A stretch of DNA of 64,000 nt from the NCBI RefSeq assembly GCF_029227915.1, contig NC_079882.1:28884001-28948000 (forward strand), written 5' to 3'. A program made the translations under genes and the position numbers. Below the pieces are notes generated by a model. The model was not told the DNA's origin, made no database searches, and worked only from the letters and a program-made list of their open reading frames with translations. Shown here one piece after another: positions 55,136-64,000 of the stretch. The stretch comes from Hydractinia symbiolongicarpus (Eukaryota > Cnidaria > Hydrozoa > Anthoathecata > Hydractiniidae). Each line of letters starts with the position of its first letter. The first letter of the stretch is position 1.

Positions 55136-55514
55136 TCGTACTTTTATTATTTAACAGAAAAACTGTTAAAAAAAGCTTTCCTATGGTCAGAAAAATTTTA
55201 AAATTGTAAAGTAAAAAGCACTGTTTCTAAAGAACATTTCACAGCAGAGGATCCAGATTATTCCAGAAATAAATAAAGAAATCCTTTCGAAAAGACTTAT
55301 TTTGATGGCTTGTGAACTTTACTAGTATTTTTTTTAAACTAACCTATCGAACAGAAATTCCACTTACGTGTTTTTTTGTTAAATTCAAAAACCAGGAAAA
55401 TCTTCCAACAGTACGCACCTAATTCTAAATAACTTTATGCCACCCTGTACCACCCACGGCAAGCGAAAAAACGGGTTAAGATGTCCAAAATTCGGAACAA
55501 CTGGCAAAGTTGTT

Positions 55515-55580
55515 TGGCAGCCTTGATGGTAGTACCTGCAGAATTTTTGATATGATGAGGAAACCCGCACGACAATCAAG
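55515..55580 (-). repeat. Diverged SINE-like repeat, copy C
   Basis: The minus strand reads CGTGCGGGTTTCCTCATCAT then ATCAAAAATTCTGCAGGTA, a diverged form of the family at 11884. A CTCGTTCCCAGGGCT half-repeat of the 46774 family lies between this copy and copy D, at 55788. Confidence 0.5.
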
Positions 55581-55939
55581 CCTCACTTCAAATTTTTAGT
55601 CACAAAATCTAAAGCTAAATATGGTTATTCGGCAGCTATTTTTTTTGCTTCAAAAATTACTCCATGAAACATCAGTTCCTCAATAACAATTGCTTTGAAA
55701 AAACAATTATCAAATCTTAATTTATTTATGGCAAATAAATCAAATACAATTATTTTGAATTTTTTGAAAGTTTTTATAATTGCAATCTCGTTCCCAGGGC
55801 TATTTTGTTTTTTTGATATTGTAAGAATATGCAGGGTTGTTAAAGTAATGGAACATCACTTCTAGTTTTGCGTCAACAAACACGCCATTTTCTAATTAAA
55901 CATTATTTCTTCTACTTGTTTTATTTCAGGCATACAGTA

Positions 55940-56005
55940 ACATGTCTTATACGCGTCCTATCCTTATATCAAAAAACGCTACAGGCCCTGTCAACGAGAC
56001 TTGAC
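55940..56005 (+). repeat. SINE-like repeat, copy D
   Basis: TTATACGCGTCCTATCCTTA, TATCAAAAAACG and CTACAGGCCCTG match the family at 11884, after which the copy diverges. The open frame 55868-56071 runs through it and is spurious. Confidence 0.65.
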
Positions 56006-56009
56006 CAAA

Positions 56010-57781
56010 CCAACAGAAATTTTTCATTTTACCACTTGCAGGAATTTCCTAAACATTACCGTAAGAGTTAGAGAATTACACATTTTGAAAATTGTGTAGA
56101 ATAGAAAAATGCGAAAAATTTAATTAGCTTTAAAAATTGGTGGAGGAGATTGGAAATTGTTGTGTAACCTTATGCAGTCTATCTATTTATAATTTATTCT
56201 CCTGTAAACGAATTGAAACTGCGCTAGTAGGTCTATTTCCAACCCTATTCAGGTGAAGGGGAAGGCAAAAATAACTAGGTCTTTGGATTGTAATTTCTAA
56301 TTTCTTGGAGTTTAATATATAGATAGCTAATAAAAGAATGAGAAAAATTTAATAAAGCGCTAAGCGATATTTATATATCATTCCCTTTAATTAACGCCCT
56401 CCTTACGCCTGTTGTAGGCTTAAACGCGTAACGTTTCGCAATAACGGCGTAACACGCCCATAGTGTTCCTTTGAATGATATTTTGCCTATTTTTAATAAT
56501 TTGACAACTCCCAAGTGTATGTTTTTATGTTTGAGGGTACATAGACATATCTTTTGTTTTTTTTTTATTTAATTTTAATGTGTGACGCCTGTAATAAAGA
56601 AATATATTCATTAAGGCACCTTATCGTAGCTACAAGAAGATTGTAAGTAGAATTAGGCATTTCACTTGATGATAAATAATGTATGTTTTGATTTTAATAA
56701 AGTAAAATAAAAATTTGATGATGGAAAATGTAGCGTGCGATCACTGACAAACAATCAACTTTATCGAAACATACGATTTTCACTAAAATTGTTAAAATAT
56801 ACATTGAAGTGAGGTGTGATCTCAATATATTACTTGTTTGAACATCTCGTATGTTAGCAAAAGAGTCGTAAAAGTAGGCTTTCTTTGATCAGTTGGAATA
56901 TTGTTTGGATATGCTTGAGTGTAAACCCCTCCTAGTATTACGTCTTAACGCGTTTGTCAACAATATCTTTTAACTGCTCGAAGGTACACTAAGTCTGTAA
57001 GGTATTTGGTAACGTCAACAAAAATCTAAGGGAATACTTTTTTATAAGCAATATAAAAGTTTGCCTGATGCTTGACGTGGTTCACGTTATTTTCTTTACT
57101 ACACTCAACTATTTTTTACTTTTTGTTTGTTCGCTATCTACTTGGAAAGGTCAAATTGACGTGTTTACCTCGAGCATGTGGATCAATTGAAATCAAACTT
57201 TGTAGAAAACAATATCTCAAAATCTATTTTCGTGTTCTATTATTCATATTTTCCTTTTTTATTGTTTCTGGTTGGGATTTTTGTAAAACCTAGGAAGATC
57301 ACGGTAGAAAGTAAACGTAATGCTATCCAAAATGTTCTTTTTAAAAAAATGTTGTGTTTTTGTTCTTCAAATTTCTTCAAATTAAATTAAAGTTATTGTA
57401 AAAAAACACGCGTGTCACCATCTAGCTGATTATGCAATTGGAATCCTGGATAAAAACGTCACCAAACATCCATTCTGTAATTTGAAGTATGCTTAATGAA
57501 AATCTTTTTAAAAAGTACCCGTTAAATATTGCGGAACCTATTTCTTTCTGTAAACTTCCTTCCAAAAAATTATTCATTAATTTCTTATTTTATCTTATTG
57601 GTTTTATTTTTAGAAACATCAACATACTTTAAAAAAGGCGTGAACAAAAGAGATAGGTGACCGAAAATAACATTCAGGAAAAATAAATATTACGTCACTC
57701 GCACGTTTTGTACGGACGAAACGATGAAGAAGGTTAGTTTTTAAAAAGACATACAGAGAGGTTGTGAAAATTGATTCCAAC
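56010..57781. other. No gene seen; upstream flank of the ADAM gene
   Basis: AT-rich sequence. A plus-strand hydrophobic frame at 57072-57293 lacks support. The last ~150 bases before 57782 would include the ADAM promoter and 5' UTR; no TATA box is convincing. Confidence 0.45.
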
Positions 57782-60700
57782 ATGCTTTTCACTGTCTGCT
57801 TTTTTATCTCGTGTTTGAGGTTATCACATGCTGTACTGGGTAAGTCGTCACATTGTATGACTTCAAGAACGGTTATGTAAACGAATTCATTTTTTTTGTT
57901 TAAATAAAATAGCATATTTTTTTCACCTTAACTTGGGTTGGAAGTTTTGACAAACAAATTTTGAGGACAGTTTCCTGTTTCCTTCACATTAATTCCTTAT
58001 TTTTCTTATACAAAAAAATCTCTACATATTGTATCTATTCTTGATTTCGTTGCAACGCTTTGCTAGTCATTACTTTAGGTTTGTTACTTCTTTATTAGAT
58101 ATACCGCAAAGTGTACGGAGATATCAAATCGTCGAACCCATTCAAGTTACACCCTTTCGTAACAAAAGAATATACAGAAGAGACTTGTCAACATTAGATC
58201 ACAAGCAGGTATAAAAAAACTACTTTGTGAACCGAGCGTTCCGTTCTATCGTCCTATTCTTGCACTATGACTTTGACCACAGTTTCAGAACAAGTAAGTC
58301 GTACGAGTCTAAACAATTTTAACTTACTACGCATGCGTCGAAATCTCATTAAGACGGTTTCTGGGTCTATAGAACATTTTATTTTATTATTTTAGGATGG
58401 TAGTCATATGAGCAAGGTTGAATACTTGCTGCGGCTGAAGAATGAAACATTACATTTAGACTTGATTCAAAATAAGTGAGTTTATTGGATGCATTTGAGA
58501 TGTAAAAATATTCTTAAGTGATTTTCTTAAGCGATTTAGTATTTTTCATATGGACCCTAGCCGCATACTTCTTGTTTCATCTTAAAAAAAAAGAAAAAGA
58601 GATCAGTTCCCGGCAACTTTGCTAGATTCATTGACATTTAAAGTTGCTGCTAGCTAAATATTTTGTTGAATTTGATTCTTAACGTTTGGTTTTGGTTGTC
58701 AATTACATGCAGACATTGTAATCATCAACATTTGTATGGATTTTATTTGTGGAGTTGAAATCACACAAAGTTTTTTCTGACAACCCCTTAACATATATTT
58801 CAGATATCTGCTGGGATACAACTTCAATGTAAAGCTTCAAAGTAATTCGACTCATTCTGTTAAGGTGGGTATTTGTTCTTTTGAGATAAGGCACACAACG
58901 GAAAGGTGGGATTTCTCTTTGACTGACAACGAGTAATTGTTGTGTATATATAGCACTCATTCTTTTTGTGAAAAGCCGTGTGTCTTTTCGCTCTAACACA
59001 TAGTGGAACTGCAAACTAAGCATAAACAAATGGTTGCTGTGAGAAATTTTATTTAAGGTTGACAGTTCTCAGCGCTTAATAATCGCTTTCTGATGTTTGT
59101 ATAAACACCGAAAAACACGGTAAATAAACTAGTCGATAGCCCGCAGAGAAATCGCAGTTTTATTATTTCACCCGTCCTTTATTATTTCACTCGTCCTTTG
59201 TTATTTCACCCGTTCTTTATTATTCCATCCGTCCAAAATGTCCAACGAAATCGAAGGTGTCTAACAACCGTTATAGAAAAAAGCTTAATCTGCTAAAATT
59301 ATATATTGCTTTGCCATGCCAGAAGTACAGCAGGGAGAATAGTATCCCAAAAAATACTCAAAAGCTTTTTACAGAAATTCCGCAATGCACAGTTTATAAT
59401 GCATCAATACCAAATCAGATATTCAGTCTATCGCATACACCCTCCCAAAATTTCACTCAAAATAAGAAATCAACGTTATTAACACATAAAATAGAAAAAT
59501 AAAAACTTGAATCATCTCGGTATATTGTATATCTACCGTAATATTCCGATCCAAAATTAAAGGACCCAAACTCATAATCAAGAAAATCAATTATTTTGAT
59601 TTTATGTAGCAAGAAAACAGAGTAAACGTGCTGTGCATGCAACAATGCAGTGTTTTCGAATTTAGAATCGAATATATTTTAAACGATCGTAACGTAACAG
59701 ATGTAAATATTGATTTAAGTTTGTTTACATTTAGGTTTTTCATAACGACATCAACACTGAATCACCCACTTTGTAGCGTTAAAACTAGTAACAAAGGAAA
59801 AATTACTTTTTACATTTTATAAATTTCTTCTCTAGAACATACACCAGTGTATTTTATAAGAATAGTGTTTTTTTCGTTTCAGCCTTGATGTTCTTAACTT
59901 TCTTGACAAATACTATCCTCATTGTTCTTAACATATTCTTAGCATGGCTATGGCCTGAAAATATATAACTTCTTAATGAAAAAGCCTCTATAAGTTGCTA
60001 TAGCCAATGTCAAAGTCTGCTACATGTAACAGCCCGTTGCTTTGGACAGAAAAAAGTTCTGTTTGTTTGATAAGCAATAAAAAAGTAAACTTCTAATCAA
60101 TTTGTGCATCATACAAATTTTTATATTTAGAACAAACAATCAAGCTTAGACATATTTTTAGGATATTCTGAAGTTCTGACCCATTGGTTAGAGTTACAAA
60201 CAAGGTGCAAAAAAAGTACAAAAAAAATTTTTCGGCTCAAGACGCAACAGAGAACTTAATATTTAATGGAGAATTTAGCTCTGAAAGTTAAAACAGCTAA
60301 AAAGTCGCTAGACACCTGAGTTCATTTCTATATCAGATAATCTAAACAACACAACTGCTATTCTTTGGCTTTCTCAGTAGGTCGCTTGCTAGAGTTCTCT
60401 GGCTAAAAGTCCAATCAGTTATTTTTACTTCGGAATAATAAACTTTGCTTCATCCCAGAGAGACGAATTGAAAATGTATACAATTGTCTGATACATTTCT
60501 AATCAGTTCTATTTGTGACGTTATATCATCGTACGTTTTTCTTCTTTTTAAAAAATATTACTGACAACAACATGAACTTTTTATACTCGTTCGACAACAA
60601 CAATTTTATTTTTTACATTTTAGATTCGGATTATTCATATTAGAATGCGATAGTTTTTTTTATAAAAGGCAGCAACCTTGGTCCCAGAACACAAAAATGG

Positions 60701-63303
60701 AAAATATAGAACAGCAAATAAGCTTTAAGCTAACCTCATAATGAGTAAACATTGGCGTGCCTGGCTTGAAATAACTTTTTTTAGGATCAATTTGAAAAGA
60801 GACAACCTTCTTTGCATCGGTTTTCTCTTTTCAGTTGATAAACAACTTGTTTCCGTAAAACACGGCGCGCGCATTGTAAATCAGGAGTAGAATTAGATTA
60901 TTCTAACCGTAACGACCCGTACAGCTTTTAAAACAAACAACAAATAAACCCCCTGTGTAGCAATTTTCTTTAGTTTAGTAAATTTGAGGAGGCAATGCAT
61001 GAGTCATAAATAATTGACCCGTGATTTTATTTATAGTCGATAGTCCCGTGAATAATTCCATGGTTCTTTGTATATCGCATTTCATGTTTCCGTAACACGA
61101 CTTCTCGTGCACAAACAGACATATGGTAAAAAGACGAATTTCGAAAATTGCCTGACTGCTGCAAAAAATATTTTCTGTTTAAAAGATTTTAAGAAAAACT
61201 GAATATAAAATGAAATCTGTCGAATTTTTTATAAGCAACTCTAATTTTAGCATAAAAAATCCTCCACATTGATAGATTGACTGACGGTTGCTTATAGTAT
61301 TATTTGGAATTCTGTCTACGGTCCAAATAAAAAGAGCAACATTTTTAAATAAATTTATCCATTTTTTAGCTTCCCGTGCAGAATTGCCATTATCATGGAA
61401 AACTAAGAAATAGACCCGGTAGAGTCGTTTTGAGTACTTGCAATGGACTTACGTAAGTTTCTTATAGACAATAATATTCGCAAATAAATTTCTCTGTAAT
61501 AATAGTGAGTGATATGTTATGCTAGAATTTAGATGTTACAGTAGAGTTTGCATATAGATCACTTTCTGTGAGAAAATGGCAGTAGTATTTTATCAAACAC
61601 ATAATTTGTTCTTCATTAGAGGGACTGTCTTCGATGATAATGATGGGACTCAATACTATATTAATTATCTGGTAATTTCATTTTTTCATCACGTCTCAAT
61701 TTCCAAACATTTTTGAAAAAGAATTTATTTATTGACGAAGGGCTGTTAAAATTTAGCTTGATGGAAAGCGTTTTAATTCAGATGATTAGATCTCGAAGCT
61801 TTTAAAAGTATCCCGACTTTTCCTGCTATTGTACCTGCATTGTTGTTCCTGGATTTTGACTTGGTTTGCAATTTTTTTAAAAACTGAATTCTTCAGAAAA
61901 ATAATTTACCTTCTCGGTAAACGTAACATATTATTTAAAAGTTCTTGCAATACTTTTCTCTTTTTGTATGCAGGAAGGCTCAAAGAAACATATAATTTAC
62001 AGACCAGAAGATATGAGAGGAACTCCAGATATAAAATGTACGTAGCCGTTGTTAAGATTTGTCAAAATATTTTTTGGATGGAGACAGATTCGGTTTTTAA
62101 CGTGCAATTTAATTTTTAGATCATGTCGACAATATGAAGGATATGTTACTTGCTTCTTCTACAAGCACTCATAAAAGAGTAAAATGCTTAATATAAATTC
62201 TACACAAATAAATATTAAAAATCAAATATCCAGTACTGATATTTTTTCTGTTTAGTTCCGACGCCATTTACGCAAAGATCAGGACAGCTCTGTCACAAAA
62301 TATATATCTTTCGCGATTGTTGCTGACAATGCTTTTGTAGGTTTCCCCATTTTTACATTGCTAAGCAAATTTTAAACGACTTTTAAAGTACGTATCATTT
62401 TTGTGGTTTGATTGTTTTTCGCTGAAAAGTAAATTGGTATTGCCACGACAATACGTGTTTTTAAACGTCTTCAGAACGCGCAATTAGTAGATATAATAAA
62501 AGGAGAATATTTTCTCCAGCCATCCATCGGACGCTTTAAAATTTGTATAAGATCAAAACTTTCAGCAAATTGAAGAGCCTTGTCTTTTATCATAGTGCCA
62601 TCAAAAGGAACGTTTTGGCTCCTTTGTAAATAGAACCATTTAAGAACATCTTTTTCGGATTTTTTGGCTACATTCGAACATTTATTTTCTACTTAGACAC
62701 TAAAAAGTTCGAGTTATTAATCCGAATCGATTATTATTATTACTTGTAAAGAATATCTATACAGGTATAAAACTTCAGCTACATATAAAATATATACACA
62801 CAACTGTTATCAATGTTTCTCCTGTCTCCTGATCAACCAGCATTTCTTGAGTAACAAAATATTCTTTGACTTGTTCCTTTACGTTAAATACGTTAAAGCA
62901 GGGATATCGAAGAAAGGCTGGAAAATATTATCATTCTGAATACGTTTGCATTTTTTTCTTTCAGTTAAAACAGAGAAAAGGTGATGTTCAAAGCGCAGTG
63001 AATTATATTATGACGCTGGCAAACCACATGGACCATGTAGGGCACTACACATGATTGTTCAACTTTCTATCAAATAAACACCAATTCTATTTTTTATTTT
63101 TCACAATTATTTGTTTTACCATCTTAGATGTTCAAGCCAGCTAACGTACGAATAGCCCTCACCAATGTGGAGATATGGGACAAAAAAGATATGTTTTACA
63201 TAACATCGGATGCTGGTTTAAGCTTGAATATGTTTAGTATCTACAACAAAGGAGTGCTGACTCAGCAATATGAGTGGAAGCATAGTAATGCGCATTTGTT
63301 GAC
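57782..63303 (+). CDS. ADAM metalloprotease, 5' part (3' incomplete)
   Basis: Exons, in frame: 57782-57839 (Met and signal peptide MLFTVCFFISCLRLSHA), 58099-58208 (YQIVEPIQVTPF), 58396-58475, 58804-58864 (YLLGYNFNVKL), 61370-61452 (NCHYHGKLRNRPGRVVLSTC), 61620-61671, 61974-62037 (YRPEDMRGTPDIK), 62120-62178, 62256-62336, 62965-63036 and 63128-63303. The order is that of an ADAM prodomain ('CHYxG...LSTCNGL'), a basic cleavage region (KRFRRHLRK), then the reprolysin start (KYISFAIVADNAF, ANHMDH, NVRIALTNVEIW, NAHLLT). About 20-40 prodomain residues may be missing between 58864 and 61370, where a small exon may have escaped me. The window ends before the HExxHxxGxxH zinc site, so catalytic competence cannot be judged. 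Confidence 0.85.
59159..59240. repeat. 19-bp minisatellite in an ADAM intron
   Basis: TTATTTCACCCGTCCTTTA and variants (CACTCGTCC, CACCCGTTC, CATCCGTCC) repeat four times within the 2.5-kb intron 58865-61369. Confidence 0.9.
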
Positions 63304-64000
63304 GTTAGTATGTTAGTATTTGTATAGTGCCTGGCAGTGTAATGTCTTCTTCATATCTTACGTTTTTATTGGCTTATATCGATCACGTGAGCGGGCGCTA
63401 TTTTTCTGTAGCGACCGGTTAAAATGTACACGCAAAAAGTGAACGCTGTCAAACGTCCAAATAAGATCCAAGTTTTGAAGTAATTGTTTTTCAGAGTACG
63501 ATGAAATAGATCAATTTATAATTGACCAACAGTCTCTGAAAAAAAAAGTATGCTACAAAATATGGAAGCAATACCTCCAATATGTTTTGTCAAAACATTA
63601 TAGTGGCTATAAAAATAGAGACTTCTTAAAAGCTACAAAACAGCTAGATAACAAAACTCACCGTTTCTAAAAATCTTACATCTTGAGTTCTTTAAACAGG
63701 GATAAAAAATCCACTAATCATCAACTATCTCTTTAAAAAACAAGTTTACCATGATCTCTCTACATTTTTTTGTTTATTTCTGGTTAATTTCAACAATTGT
63801 TCACTTTCAAATAATCGGACCATCCGAGAAATGCTCGCAGCTCCAAAGAAGAAAAAAACACCAAGTGTTACTGTAGTTGATGACGATCAAACAAGAAATA
63901 AATCATTACTTTTTAAAATTGCCCCGTTTTATGTTGTTATTTTTTATGGTTTCGCGTGAAGAAACTTTCGCGTTTTGATAATTTAGAATATCCAAAAGCA
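63304..64000. other. ADAM intron; no further exon seen
   Basis: A GTTAGT donor at 63304 opens an intron that has not closed by the end of the window. A short frame after 63831 (MLAAPKKKKTPSVTVV) is unsupported. TTTCGCG words appear at 63948-63972. Confidence 0.5.

Overview
The window is eukaryotic and almost certainly metazoan. It is AT-rich, its genes are split by many short introns with GT/AG borders, and it is crowded with mobile DNA. An ADAM metalloprotease gene, a fibronectin-III/ion-channel gene, and repeat and transposon families that I associate with cnidarian genomes suggest a cnidarian, perhaps a hydrozoan. The species cannot be named from this sequence alone.

Layout. 0-5 kb: one possible minus-strand secreted-protein exon, a 44-bp minisatellite ending in a perfect 26-bp palindrome, and a G/T-rich decayed element. 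5-12 kb: no gene seen; short interspersed repeats and an AACGTT/GACGTC-rich array. 12.6-16.6 kb: a decayed DNA transposon whose inverted ends face each other, with an integrase-core (DDE-like) transposase relic on the plus strand and a HECT-ligase C-terminal relic on the minus strand. 17.1 kb: one isolated, clean exon candidate. 18.3-19.3 kb: Harbinger-like and Ulp1-like relics. 20.2-29.8 kb: a nested retrotransposon block. It holds two tandem minus-strand copies of a reverse transcriptase with a C-terminal zinc knuckle and restriction-like endonuclease region. The second of them is split by an APE-type LINE, and the block is bounded by a 15-bp direct repeat.

30.2-45.9 kb is the main gene. 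It has 22 recognisable plus-strand exons: a TSP1-like cysteine-rich exon, eleven fibronectin-III domains, then an ionotropic-glutamate-receptor-like core. The pore loop of that core carries TVGYG, the potassium-channel selectivity filter, and is followed by an S2 lobe, a last transmembrane helix and a basic, coiled-coil-like tail. The 5' end is not seen, and the exon at 17.1 kb is a candidate for part of it. The product would be a membrane protein with an adhesion-like ectodomain joined to a K+-selective channel core. This is the best candidate here for an undescribed system.

47.7-52.2 kb is a P-element-like transposon with perfect 28-bp terminal repeats and a 7-8-bp target duplication. It has two convergent genes: a THAP/P-element transposase relic and a C2H2-finger partner protein. 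52.9-53.6 kb is a TTAA-flanked inverted-repeat element. 57.8-63.3 kb is the 5' part of an ADAM metalloprotease gene on the plus strand: signal peptide, prodomain, basic cleavage region and start of the reprolysin domain. It runs off the window before the zinc-binding motif.

Exon borders were chosen by eye from splice signals and reading phase. Family names come from recognisable motifs and memory of the families, not from searches.
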